Shown one piece after another: positions 1-8,682 of a stretch of DNA of 64,000 nucleotides. The notes beneath the pieces were generated by a model that was given only the letters and a program-made list of their open reading frames with translations, was not told the DNA's origin and searched no databases. Positions within the stretch are counted from its first letter, which is position 1. Each line of letters opens with the position of its first letter. The position numbers and the translations under genes are program-made. The DNA is from Clostridiales bacterium (lineage in GTDB: Bacteria > Bacillota > Clostridia > Christensenellales > Borkfalkiaceae): positions 1 to 64,000 of the forward strand of contig SVIN01000004.1 of assembly GCA_015069495.1 (NCBI GenBank), written 5' to 3'.

Positions 1-71
1 CGATTTCATATCAATGATATAACGGCGAAGGCGATGACGTAACGCATTGTTATATCATTGATATGAAATCG
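1..71. repeat. Perfect 23-bp inverted repeat at window start
   Basis: Bases 1-23 are the exact reverse complement of bases 49-71, with a 25-base spacer. Each arm contains the self-complementary core ATATCAATGATAT. Homology to the MBG repeats of the gene downstream begins at about base 21 (N-G-E-G-D-D-V) and fails only inside the left arm, where the frame meets TGA at 15-17. The simplest reading is a fold-back artefact at a contig end, not a biological hairpin. Confidence 0.8.
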
Positions 72-3000
72 GGTACGTTAGCCATTACACCTCGTTACGT
101 TACGTTATTGACGGGTACGAAAGAGTGGATTTATGACGATGAAGACCATTTCTACACCGATGAGACAAGATTGATATTAGACGTGGATAGCAGTGAAGGT
201 TTGGCGGACGGACATACGTTGCAAATCCTTTCCCGCCCGACAATTCGCAACGTGGTTTGGGAGGGCGGTGTTGGTTCTATCGTGAACGAACAACACATCC
301 AGATTGTAAGCCCTGACGATCCGAACGTCGAGATGAATTACATCATTTCAGAATCCTTCGGTCGGTTGACGGTAACCCCTCGTTACGTAACGTTGACCAC
401 GGCTGATAAAGCGTGGATTTACGACGATGAAGAACATTACGATCTTGCAGGCACGACTTTGACGGCAACGGTCGGTCACGATGCGGACGGCGGTTTGGTG
501 GCAGGACAGAGTTGGAATATTACCAATGCGCCCACCATTCGCGAAGTGGGAAGCATTCTCAACGAGCAAAAAATTGAAATTATCTCCGCAAAAGGTTACG
601 GCAACGTCATTGCGAACTACGTAATTGAAAAAGATTTTGGTACGTTGACGATTACTCCTCGTTATATTACGTTGACCACGGGTAGCGGGGAATGGATTTA
701 CGATGATACAGTCCATGAAAATCGCTACAATACCACGATAGCCTCTACAACAGGGCACGTAGAAGACGGCGGTTTGGTAACGGGGCAGACTTGGAATATT
801 ACCAATGCGCCCACCATTCGTGAGGTGGTTTGGGTAGATGGCATTGTTGGCGGTGAAGTAGGAAGCATTTCCAACGAGCAAGAAATTGAAATTATCTCGG
901 CAAACGGTCACGGCAACGTGATTGCGAACTACGTAATTGAAAAAGATTTTGGTACGTTGAAAGTAACTCCTCGTTATATCACTTTAACCACGGGTAGCGG
1001 AGAATGGATTTATGACGATACAGTCCATGAAAATCGCTACCATACCACGATAGCCTCTACAACAGGTCACGTAGCAGACGGCGGTTTGGTAACGGGGCAG
1101 ACTTGGAATATTATCAATGCGCCCACCATTCGTGAGGTGGTTTGGGTAGATGGCATTGTTGGCGGTGAAGTAGGAAGCATTTCCAACGAGCAAGAAATTG
1201 AAATTATCTCCGCAAATGGTTACGGTGACGTAATCGATAACTACATTGTCGAAGAAATCTTTGGTACGTTGAAGGTAACCCCTCGTTATATTACGTTGAC
1301 CACGGGTAGCGGGGAATGGATTTACGACGATGAAAACCATAGCAATACCGTGGATACGACGGTAACGGCAACGGCAGGTCACGATACTGACGGCGGTTTT
1401 GCTCCTGGGCAGGATTGGTATGTCATTTACACGCCTTCCATCCGCAATGTTGTTTGGAAAGATTGGATTGTTGGCGGTGAAGTTGAAAGCATTTCCAACC
1501 AAGTAGCTATCAACATTGACTCTGTATACGGTTATGGCAGTGTAATCGATAACTACGTTGTTGAAGAAATCTTTGGTACGTTGAAGATACTTCCTCGTTA
1601 TATCACGTTGACCACGGGTAGCGGAGAATGGATTTACGACGATGAAAACCATAGCAATACAGCCGATACGACGGTAACGGCAACGGTCGGTCACGATGCG
1701 GACGGCGGTTTTGCTCCTGGACAGGATTGGTATGTCATTTATACGCCTTCCATTCGTGAAGTCGTTTGGGTAGATGGTATTGTTGGCGGTGAAGCGGAAA
1801 GCATTTCCAACCAAGTAGCTATCAACATTGACTCTGTATACGGTTATGGCAGTGTAATCGATAACTACGTTGTTGAAGAAATCTTTGGTACGTTGAAAGT
1901 GACTCCTCGTTATATCACGTTGACCACGGGTAGCGGAGAATGGATTTACGACGATACAGACCATAGCAATACCGTGGATACGACGGTATCGGCAACGGCA
2001 GGCTACGTAGACAACGGCGGTTTGATAACGGGGCAGACTTGGAATATTGCCTATGCGCCCACCATTCGTGAAGTGCTTTGGGTAGATGGCGCTGTAAGCG
2101 GTATTGAGAATGCGCAAATTATTGAAATTATCTCTGCAAACGGTTACGGTGACGTAATCAATAACTACGTGATTGAAGAAATCTTCGGTACGTTGACGAT
2201 AACGCCTCGTAGAGTGATTGTTGTAACGGGCAGCGGTGTATGGGAATATGACGGTGCAGAACATTACAATTATGACGACACCGAATATACCGAATGGGTC
2301 GAAGGCGAAGAATATGGGCTGTTGCCTGGGCATGCGTTGACCATTGATTCGTATGCGACCATCGTAGATATTGGGTCTACTGAAAACTGGCACAATATCT
2401 CGATTACGGCTGATGCAGGCGCAAGAAATGTAAAGGCGAATTATGACGTTATCTACGAATTGGGTATTTTGACGATCTTAGATAATGAAAAACCTGAAGA
2501 CGACGGTTCCATTGTCGGCCCTGGCATTCCTTCTGGCGGCGGCAACTTAAAAGAAGACGGCGGCTTAGACGGTGAATTTGAGGGAAGCACCGATGGCGAG
2601 GGCGAGGAACCTGCTCCCTTGTTTAGCTTTGTCGTTGGCCAAGACGGTATGGTTTATTTCCGTTTCAAGAGCTTCGGCGATTACGAGTATAACGGCTGGG
2701 CAGAAGCTGAGGTATATACGTCGGCTGACTTGACGGTAAATCCTCTTCAATTTGTAGGGCTTGCTTTGCAAAATGCAGGCTATGGCATGACAACCATTGC
2801 CGTTACGGATATCCAAGGCGGTACGTATTGGATGTTGCCATATTATGCAATGGACGATAACAACAACTTGAATGACGTTGTGATTGACAAGGGGACATGG
2901 GATTCGTACACGATGAATATGTACTTGTATGATTACTTCACGGGCGGTACGTTGAGCTTGGCTGGTACCGAATATGAAGAAATGGAACAAGCATATCGTG

Positions 3001-4349
3001 ATTTCGTGTACAGTCAATACGTTTCCTTGCCTAAGGATACCAAAGCGGAAATGCTGAAGATTATTGATAAGCAAGGCTTCAGCGCGGCTTCTCCTACTAT
3101 TATTAAGGACGTAGCAAACTTTATCAGCGATTATTTGCCGTATGATATCAAGACGAAGGATTATGAAGGCGACCGCGCGGTGTACTTCTTCACGAAAGCA
3201 GAAACGGCATTGTGTAGATATTATGCAACGGCTGCAACGGCGGTTTACCGCGCGTTGGGTATTCCCGCAAGATACGTAAGCGGTTTCGCGGCGAAAGGCG
3301 CGGCAGGCAAAGAAGTAGAAGTAACCGCAATGGATGCGCATGCGTGGGTAGAAGTGTATATCGACGGTTTGGGTTGGATTCCTGTAGAAGTAACGGGTAG
3401 AACTTCAGGTGATGGCAGTGGTGGCGGCATAAATCCTGGCCCTGGCGGTCCTAGCGGTCCTGGCGTACCTAATGACCCCCATGAAGAATTGCCGATTATC
3501 TTAAGACCTTTGGACGTATGGGATAAATATTCGTATGCGACCACGACGTTGTACGCGACCAATCAATTGGATACGACCTATATTGACCAAGGGTACGAAT
3601 GCTTGCAAGCATATTTGGATCAAGGGTATACCTATTACGTAGAAGTTTCGGGCGAGCAGTTTGGTATTGGCTCTTCGGCAAGCACGATTGTAACCTTTAC
3701 CCTCTACAATCCCGACGGTGTAGACGTAACCGACGAATTCGAGTTTAAGTTTGAAGAGGGTACGATTACCTTATACGGTGATTTTGCGGTAGAATTGATA
3801 AGCGAGCTTCGTATTACCTATGACGGCAACACCCATTCGTACCATGATTTCGAGTTGATATATCAACAAATGGGCGAAGAATTCGTTTGGTATAAGGCAG
3901 ACGTTCCTGACGGATATGAGATTACCTTTAACACCGAAGCGATTGCGCTTCGTGACGTGGATACACTTGACGTAGAAAAGTTGCGCGAACATATGGTGAT
4001 TACGCTTAACGGAGTTTTGGTAACCGATTCGAATATCTATGAAGGCGTTTATATCGTGGGTAAGACCATGCGCATACAGAGAAAAGTAATTGAAATTACC
4101 ACTGGTTCGTACACGGCAGAATACCAAGAAGGAATCAAGGTTACCAACGGCTCGGTATGGATTACGAAGGGTAGTTTGGCGGAAGGCCACAAGTTGGTGG
4201 CAGTCACGAATGGTCTGCAAACAGAGGTTGGTTATTCGGAGAATAGATTGTCAGTTTGTAAAATTGTGGACGCGGACGGTAACGACGTGACGGACAATTA
4301 TGACATTGTAGAAATATACGGTAAATTGGAGATTACTGACTCCAAATAA
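63..4349 (+). CDS. MBG-repeat surface protein with transglutaminase-like domain (5' truncated)
   Basis: The N-terminus is missing: there is no signal peptide or ribosome binding site, and repeat homology continues upstream of the nominal ATG at 63. Residues 1 to about 800 form seven to eight repeats of about 95-105 residues, each ending in N-Y-x(6-8)-F-G-T-L followed by x-I-T-P-R-Y-I-T-L, the pattern of bacterial MBG/Ig-like modules. A Gly/acidic linker (about 812-858) leads to a transglutaminase-like domain with a plausible triad C1051, H1093 (in D-A-H-A-W-V-E-V-Y) and E1109 (I-P-V-E-V-T), where most relatives carry Asp. A Gly/Pro-rich linker and about 280 more Ig-like residues follow. No sortase motif or C-terminal membrane segment is seen. 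It is probably a secreted cell-surface protein; a cross-linking or peptidase-like role is inference. Confidence 0.8.
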   Translation: MKSGTLAITPRYVTLLTGTKEWIYDDEDHFYTDETRLILDVDSSEGLADGHTLQILSRPTIRNVVWEGGVGSIVNEQHIQIVSPDDPNVEMNYIISESFGRLTVTPRYVTLTTADKAWIYDDEEHYDLAGTTLTATVGHDADGGLVAGQSWNITNAPTIREVGSILNEQKIEIISAKGYGNVIANYVIEKDFGTLTITPRYITLTTGSGEWIYDDTVHENRYNTTIASTTGHVEDGGLVTGQTWNITNAPTIREVVWVDGIVGGEVGSISNEQEIEIISANGHGNVIANYVIEKDFGTLKVTPRYITLTTGSGEWIYDDTVHENRYHTTIASTTGHVADGGLVTGQTWNIINAPTIREVVWVDGIVGGEVGSISNEQEIEIISANGYGDVIDNYIVEEIFGTLKVTPRYITLTTGSGEWIYDDENHSNTVDTTVTATAGHDTDGGFAPGQDWYVIYTPSIRNVVWKDWIVGGEVESISNQVAINIDSVYGYGSVIDNYVVEEIFGTLKILPRYITLTTGSGEWIYDDENHSNTADTTVTATVGHDADGGFAPGQDWYVIYTPSIREVVWVDGIVGGEAESISNQVAINIDSVYGYGSVIDNYVVEEIFGTLKVTPRYITLTTGSGEWIYDDTDHSNTVDTTVSATAGYVDNGGLITGQTWNIAYAPTIREVLWVDGAVSGIENAQIIEIISANGYGDVINNYVIEEIFGTLTITPRRVIVVTGSGVWEYDGAEHYNYDDTEYTEWVEGEEYGLLPGHALTIDSYATIVDIGSTENWHNISITADAGARNVKANYDVIYELGILTILDNEKPEDDGSIVGPGIPSGGGNLKEDGGLDGEFEGSTDGEGEEPAPLFSFVVGQDGMVYFRFKSFGDYEYNGWAEAEVYTSADLTVNPLQFVGLALQNAGYGMTTIAVTDIQGGTYWMLPYYAMDDNNNLNDVVIDKGTWDSYTMNMYLYDYFTGGTLSLAGTEYEEMEQAYRDFVYSQYVSLPKDTKAEMLKIIDKQGFSAASPTIIKDVANFISDYLPYDIKTKDYEGDRAVYFFTKAETALCRYYATAATAVYRALGIPARYVSGFAAKGAAGKEVEVTAMDAHAWVEVYIDGLGWIPVEVTGRTSGDGSGGGINPGPGGPSGPGVPNDPHEELPIILRPLDVWDKYSYATTTLYATNQLDTTYIDQGYECLQAYLDQGYTYYVEVSGEQFGIGSSASTIVTFTLYNPDGVDVTDEFEFKFEEGTITLYGDFAVELISELRITYDGNTHSYHDFELIYQQMGEEFVWYKADVPDGYEITFNTEAIALRDVDTLDVEKLREHMVITLNGVLVTDSNIYEGVYIVGKTMRIQRKVIEITTGSYTAEYQEGIKVTNGSVWITKGSLAEGHKLVAVTNGLQTEVGYSENRLSVCKIVDADGNDVTDNYDIVEIYGKLEITDSK

Positions 4350-4373
4350 TCCATGGGTTAAAAAATATTTTTT

Positions 4374-4409
4374 CGGTTCAGCGTGTAGCAACGCTGAACC
4401 GTTTTTATT
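4374..4409 (+). terminator. Rho-independent terminator
   Basis: A 10-bp stem (CGGTTCAGCG, 4374-4383, with 4392-4401) with an 8-base loop is followed by GTTTTTATTT. It lies 24 bases after the stop of the MBG protein. Confidence 0.9.
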
Positions 4410-4428
4410 TGATTTGGGATAATAAAAA

Positions 4429-4470
4429 GGGGGCAGGTATGCGTTCAACGCATACCTGCCCCCTTATTTT
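4429..4470. terminator. 15-bp-stem hairpin, probably a bidirectional terminator
   Basis: The arms 4429-4443 and 4449-4463 pair perfectly around TTCAA. T-rich tracts lie on both sides (TTATTTT on plus, CCTTTTTATT on minus), so it can end transcription of the plus-strand surface gene and of the convergent spoVT. The stem contains TATGCGTT, also seen in the dispersed TATGCGTTGA repeat. Confidence 0.75.
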
Positions 4471-4490
4471 TACCCTAAAGTGCTTTTTTT

Positions 4491-4589
4491 TGTCACTCTG
4501 AAGCGCTTTTCTTTATCACTCTGGAGCGTAGCGATAGAGTCTCTATTTATGGCGACACTACGAGCTTCGCGCGAGTATAGAGTCTAAAA
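4491..4589 (+). repeat. Dispersed intergenic repeat (CTCTGGAGCGTAGCG family), long form
   Basis: The core TCACTCTGGAGCGTAGCGAT runs from 4516 and continues through ATAGAGTCTC; a long form to 4589 ends in GTATAGAGTCTAAAAA. A near-identical long form lies at 42029-42100, and core copies flank the GIY-YIG gene at 49314-49343 and 49682-49710. ACTCT and AGAGT can pair, giving a small imperfect hairpin like REP elements. A partial extra start of the core precedes it at 4491-4500. Confidence 0.8.
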
Positions 4590-4599
4590 AATTCAGTAT

Positions 4600-5145
4600 T
4601 TATTCAAATTGATTTGCAAGGATATCTGCCGTGAGGCGGGCAAGGTTCATGTCCGAACCATCCATTTTCGCACCGTCTTCTTTGGACAGTACAGCTACTG
4701 CGCCAAGGCAATCTCCGCCTGAAACAATGGGTACAATCACTTGCGCCGTGATACCTTCCTCGCGGTTACTGGTGATGGGCACGATGTCACCGCCCTCTGC
4801 TGCATTGGCGATATAACTGCGTCTTTCGCGCAAAATCTTCTCCATATCCTCGGATAAGCCCTTACCATCCAAATCCTTTTTTCCCTCGCCAAAGGCGTGT
4901 AAAATGCCGTCTGTATCGCAAATCACGGCAAGTTTTCCGCTGAGGTCGTTTAACGAGCGCGCGGTGGCTTTGCTAAACCGTTCAAGTGTTGCGATAGGGG
5001 AATACTTTTTGAGCATTAGCTCGTCTCTGTCGGTGAAAATTTCCAAGGGGTCGCCTTCCTTAATGCGTAAGGTTCGGCGGATTTCCTTGGGGATAACCAC
5101 TCTGCCGAGTTCATCTATTCTTCTGACAATACCAGTTGCTTTCAT
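4600..5145 (-). CDS. spoVT: Stage V sporulation protein T (AbrB/SpoVT transcription factor)
   Basis: The 181-residue protein has the AbrB-type swapped-hairpin DNA-binding domain at residues 1-50 (M-K-A-T-G-I-V-R-R-I-D-E-L-G-R-V-V-I-P-K-E-I-R-R) and a GAF-like domain from about 55 to 178, the known layout and length of SpoVT. In Bacillus it modulates forespore genes under sigma-G, so its presence implies a spore former. The start is set by GGAGG 7 bases upstream of the ATG. A sigma-G-like promoter lies just upstream. It converges on the MBG gene across a two-way terminator. Confidence 0.97.
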   Translation of the reverse strand: MKATGIVRRIDELGRVVIPKEIRRTLRIKEGDPLEIFTDRDELMLKKYSPIATLERFSKATARSLNDLSGKLAVICDTDGILHAFGEGKKDLDGKGLSEDMEKILRERRSYIANAAEGGDIVPITSNREEGITAQVIVPIVSGGDCLGAVAVLSKEDGAKMDGSDMNLARLTADILANQFE

Positions 5146-5166
5146 ATATTTTCCTCCATTTACTAT

Positions 5167-5195
5167 TATTGTGAGTAGAGGAAAAAAGAATATGC
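5167..5195 (-). promoter_or_regulatory. Putative sigma-G-type promoter for spoVT
   Basis: On the minus strand GCATA (5195-5191) is followed after 17 bases by CACAATA (5173-5167), one mismatch from the forespore sigma-G pattern GNATR-N17/18-CATNNTA. Transcription would start near 5160, leaving a short leader containing the GGAGG. No good sigma-A promoter is seen in this gap. spoVT is sigma-G-dependent in Bacillus; its use here is inference. Confidence 0.5.
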
Positions 5196-5205
5196 ATGAC
5201 AGAAT

Positions 5206-5235
5206 AAAAAACCGCTCCGAGAAGGAACGGTTTTT
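5206..5235 (-). terminator. Terminator of the CDYGC-repeat lipoprotein gene
   Basis: On the minus strand AAAAACCG and CGGTTTTTT arms with inner TTCC/GGAG pairing are followed by a T run, 30 bases after the stop codon at 5266. Confidence 0.85.
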
Positions 5236-5265
5236 AGTCTGTAAATTACAGTAAATGTTTGTGGA

Positions 5266-8200
5266 TTAATATTCCTTGCCGCAGCCATGGTCGCAGAAAT
5301 GGTCGCCATCGGAATCTTTGCAATAGCCATGAAGCAGACCGCAACCGTAGTCGCAGAAGTGGTCAGAATTGGTATCTTTGCAATCACCGATGGTGGCGTT
5401 ACAACCATAGTCACAAGCGTGGTCGAGGTTATTATCTGTACAGGAACCAAAGGAAGCAGTGCAACCATAATCACACTTGTGGTCGAGATTATCGTCTTTA
5501 CATTCACCGATGAAAGCAGAGCAACCATAGTCACAGTCATGGTCGAGGTCTTTATCTTCGCAAATGCCATAACCTTGATTGCAACCGTAGTCGCACTTGT
5601 GGTCTTTGTTAGCGTCTTCGCAAGTACCATATTCCTTATCGCAACCATAATCGCAGTCGTGGTCAGTATCGGTGTCTTCGCAAGTGCCCCAAACTTTATC
5701 GCAACCGTAGTCGCAGTCATGGTCGAAGTCTTTGTCTTCGCAGGTACCATATTCCTTATTGCAACCGTAGTCGCAATCATGGTCGAAGTCTTTGTCTACG
5801 CAAGTGCCATATTCTTTACCACAACCATAGTCGCAGAAGTGGTCCTTGTTGGAATCCTCGCAAGTGCCATATTCTTTACCGCAACCATAATCGCAGAAGT
5901 GGTCTTTGTTAGAGTCTTCGCAAGTGCCGTATCCCTTACCGCAACCATAGTCGCAAAGATGGTCAAAATCAGTATCTTTACAGTAGCCATGGGGTTTACC
6001 GCAACCATAATCGCAGAAGTGGTCAGTATTAGAATCTTCGCAAACACCCCACACATTATCACAACCGTAGTCGCAGTCATGGTCGAAGTCTTTATCTTCG
6101 CAAATGCCCCAAACTTTATCACAACCGTAGTCGCAGTCATGGTTGAAGTCTTTGTCTTCGCAAGTGCCGTATCCCTTACCGCAACCATAGTCGCAGTCAT
6201 GGTTGAAGTCTTTGTCTTCGCAGGTACCATATTCCTTATCGCAACCGTAGTCGCAGTTATGGTCGAGGTCTCTGTCTTCGCAAGTACCATATTCTTTATC
6301 GCAACCGTAGTCGCAGTCATGGTCGAAGTCTTTATCTTCGCAAATGCCCCAAACTTTATCACAACCGTAGTCGCAGTCATGGTTGAAGTCTTTGTCTTCG
6401 CAGGTACCATATTCCTTATCGCAACCGTAGTCGCAGTCATGGTTGAAGTCTTTGTCTTCGCAAGTACCATATTCTTTATCGCAACCGTAGTCGCAGTCAT
6501 GGTCGAAGTCTTTATCTTCGCAAGTACCATATTCCTTATCGCAACCGTAGTCGCAGTCATGGTCGAGGTCTTTGTCTTCGCAGGTACCATATTCTTTACC
6601 ACAACCATAGTCGCAGTCATGGTCGAGGTCTTTGTCTTCGCAGGTACCATATTCTTTACCACAACCATAGTCGCAGAAGTGGTCATTGTCGGTGTCTACA
6701 CAAGTGCCATATTCCTTACCGCAACCATAGTCACAGAAGTGGTCATTGTCGGTATCTTCACAGGTACCATACTCTTTACCGCAACCGTGGTCGCAGAGAT
6801 GGTTGAAATCAGTATCTTTACAATAGCCGTGGAGTTTACCGCAACCATAGTCACAGAAGTGGTTGGCATCTTTATCTTCGCAAACACCCCAAACTTTATA
6901 GCAACCATAGTCACAGTCGTGGTTGAAGTCTTTGTCTTCGCAAGTGCCATAATATTCATCACAACCGTAGTCGCAGTTATGGTCGAGGTCTTTGTCTTCG
7001 CAAGTGCCATATTCTTTACCACAGCCATAGTCGCAGAAGTGGTTGGCATCGTTGTCTTCGCAGGTACCATATTCCTTATCACAACCATAGTCGCAGTCAT
7101 GGTCGAAGTCTTTGTCTTCGCAGGTACCATATTCCTTATTGCAACCGTAGTCGCAGTCATGGTCGGTGTCTTTGTCTACACAAGTACCATATTCCTTATT
7201 GCAACCGTAGTCGCAATCATGGTCGAAGTCTTTGTCTTCGCAAATGCCCCAAACTTTATCACAACCGTAGTCACAGTTGTGGTCGGTGTCTTTGTCTTCG
7301 CAAACACCCCAAACTTTATCACAACCGTAGTCACAGTTGTGGTCGGTGTCTTTGTCTTCGCAAACACCCCAAACTTTATCACAACCGTAGTCACAGTTGT
7401 GGTCGGTGTCTTTGTCTACACAAGTACCATATTCCTTATTGCAACCGTAGTCACAGTCATGGTCGGTATCGGTGTCTTCGCAAGTGCCCCAAACTTTATC
7501 GCAACCGTAATCGCAGTCATGGTCGAGGTCTTTGTCTTCGCAGGTGCCATATTCCTTATTGCAACCGTAGTCGCAATCATGGTCGAAGTCTTTGTCTTCG
7601 CAAATGCCCCAAACTTTATCACAGCCGTAGTCACAGTTGTGGTCGGTGTCTTTGTCTTCGCAAACACCCCAAACTTTATCACAACCGTAGTCACAGTCGT
7701 GGTCGAAATCGGTGTCTTCGCAAGCACCAATTATAATATCGCAACCATATTCGCATTTATGATCAAGGTTGGTATCTTCGCAAATGCCATAGAAGAGGTC
7801 GCAACCGTAATCGCATTTGTGGTCAAGGTTAGAATCTTCACAAGTACCGTATTCTTTCTCGCAACCATAGTCGCAAACATGATTGGTATCTGCATCTTCA
7901 CAAACACCGATTGGCGTTGGACAGCCATAATCACAGATATGGTCAATATCAGTATCCTCGCAAACGCCCCAAACTTTCTCGCAACCATAATCGCATGCGT
8001 GGTTGGTATCGGTGTCTGTACATTCGCCAAACGTCATATCGCAACCATAATCACAAAGGTGGTCGAGGTTAAAATCGGCATGTTCAAAAATTTCACCGAC
8101 AAAGAAAACGTTATCGTCGTTCGTGCTGACTGCACCGCAAACGCAAGAACGATAATATACAGCAGGGCTCGCACAAGTGGCTTCGGATTTTAACGCTTCA

Positions 8201-8517
8201 TCCGTTACCTCTTTTAAAATATATGCGTGGGAGGCAGGCATACCCGTCGTAATGCCGCAATCTTCACAGGTCTTAGGATTGAAACAGTCCGCGGCAAGCC
8301 ACGTATGTCCATGCGCTTCCAGGAGCGAGATTTCTGTTTCTCCGCAATCGGTGCACATGCGTTTTTGCGTGCCAGTCTCGGTACAAGTTGCATCGGTTGC
8401 AATTTTCCATTCGCCCCATATATGCGGGCATGCTTTATCACCGCAAGCGGATAAACCGATCGCCCAACCAGTAACTGCCATTAAGCTCAAGAAACCTGCT
8501 AATAATGCCTTTTTCAT
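5266..8517 (-). CDS. Cys/Asp-rich 20-residue-repeat lipoprotein
   Basis: The 1083-residue protein starts with a lipoprotein signal (M-K-K-A-L-L-A-G-F..., lipobox L-S-A-C, lipid Cys 25). Residues 26-150 hold two C-x2-C-G modules of the A-T-C-T-E-x-G type. From about residue 150 to the end there are about 46 tandem 20-residue units, consensus D-x-D-x-D-H-x-C-D-Y-G-C-x-K-x-Y-G-T-C-E, each with three Cys and five or six acidic residues. Spaced Asp, His and Cys suggest metal binding or disulfide staples; this is inference. GGAGG lies 8 bases before the ATG, and a near-consensus promoter is upstream. The N-terminus and repeat resemble the giant gene at 53298. The function is unknown. Confidence 0.9.
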   Translation of the reverse strand: MKKALLAGFLSLMAVTGWAIGLSACGDKACPHIWGEWKIATDATCTETGTQKRMCTDCGETEISLLEAHGHTWLAADCFNPKTCEDCGITTGMPASHAYILKEVTDEALKSEATCASPAVYYRSCVCGAVSTNDDNVFFVGEIFEHADFNLDHLCDYGCDMTFGECTDTDTNHACDYGCEKVWGVCEDTDIDHICDYGCPTPIGVCEDADTNHVCDYGCEKEYGTCEDSNLDHKCDYGCDLFYGICEDTNLDHKCEYGCDIIIGACEDTDFDHDCDYGCDKVWGVCEDKDTDHNCDYGCDKVWGICEDKDFDHDCDYGCNKEYGTCEDKDLDHDCDYGCDKVWGTCEDTDTDHDCDYGCNKEYGTCVDKDTDHNCDYGCDKVWGVCEDKDTDHNCDYGCDKVWGVCEDKDTDHNCDYGCDKVWGICEDKDFDHDCDYGCNKEYGTCVDKDTDHDCDYGCNKEYGTCEDKDFDHDCDYGCDKEYGTCEDNDANHFCDYGCGKEYGTCEDKDLDHNCDYGCDEYYGTCEDKDFNHDCDYGCYKVWGVCEDKDANHFCDYGCGKLHGYCKDTDFNHLCDHGCGKEYGTCEDTDNDHFCDYGCGKEYGTCVDTDNDHFCDYGCGKEYGTCEDKDLDHDCDYGCGKEYGTCEDKDLDHDCDYGCDKEYGTCEDKDFDHDCDYGCDKEYGTCEDKDFNHDCDYGCDKEYGTCEDKDFNHDCDYGCDKVWGICEDKDFDHDCDYGCDKEYGTCEDRDLDHNCDYGCDKEYGTCEDKDFNHDCDYGCGKGYGTCEDKDFNHDCDYGCDKVWGICEDKDFDHDCDYGCDNVWGVCEDSNTDHFCDYGCGKPHGYCKDTDFDHLCDYGCGKGYGTCEDSNKDHFCDYGCGKEYGTCEDSNKDHFCDYGCGKEYGTCVDKDFDHDCDYGCNKEYGTCEDKDFDHDCDYGCDKVWGTCEDTDTDHDCDYGCDKEYGTCEDANKDHKCDYGCNQGYGICEDKDLDHDCDYGCSAFIGECKDDNLDHKCDYGCTASFGSCTDNNLDHACDYGCNATIGDCKDTNSDHFCDYGCGLLHGYCKDSDGDHFCDHGCGKEY
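5270..8070 (-). repeat. 60-bp coding tandem repeat array
   Basis: About 46 in-register 60-bp units encode the D-H-x-C-D-Y-G-C repeat. Units 7261-7320 and 7321-7380 are identical and the first 37 bases of the next unit also match, showing recent duplication. All indels keep the 60-bp period, so selection is on protein. Confidence 0.95.
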
Positions 8518-8555
8518 GGTGATGCCTCCAATTTGTTGAATTTACCATTGTATAA

Positions 8556-8587
8556 TTATTATATCATTGATATAATAACAAAGTCAA
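8556..8587 (-). promoter_or_regulatory. Promoter with overlapping 23-bp palindrome
   Basis: On the minus strand TTGACT (8587-8582) and TATAAT (8563-8558) are 18 bases apart. The -10 and spacer lie inside a perfect palindrome with one central base, 8556-8578, arms TTATTATATCA and TGATATAATAA. A repressor bound there would block RNA polymerase directly. The gene served is the CDYGC-repeat lipoprotein. Confidence 0.75.
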
Positions 8588-8682
8588 CGATTTTACGAAA
8601 AAAAAGAAGTAAGAAATGGTATATTTTTCATTTTTTTGCTGAAAAAACCTGCAAAAGCTTTTTGCCTTTGCAGGGAGATGGA

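Noticed and set aside
3245-3562. Minus-strand ORF of 105 codons with Pro-rich text
   Set aside because: It is the shadow of the Gly/Pro linker of the MBG protein, without start signal.
5270-8070. Possible CRISPR array because of regular 60-bp periodicity
   Set aside because: There are no spacers between repeats; units are contiguous, translate in one frame and vary as protein-coding sequence.
5287-8193. Plus-strand open frame of 968 codons opposite the CDYGC lipoprotein
   Set aside because: It is a shadow of the 60-bp repeat: monotonous Val/Ile/Ala/Thr text, no ribosome binding site, and the minus strand has signal peptide, promoter and terminator.
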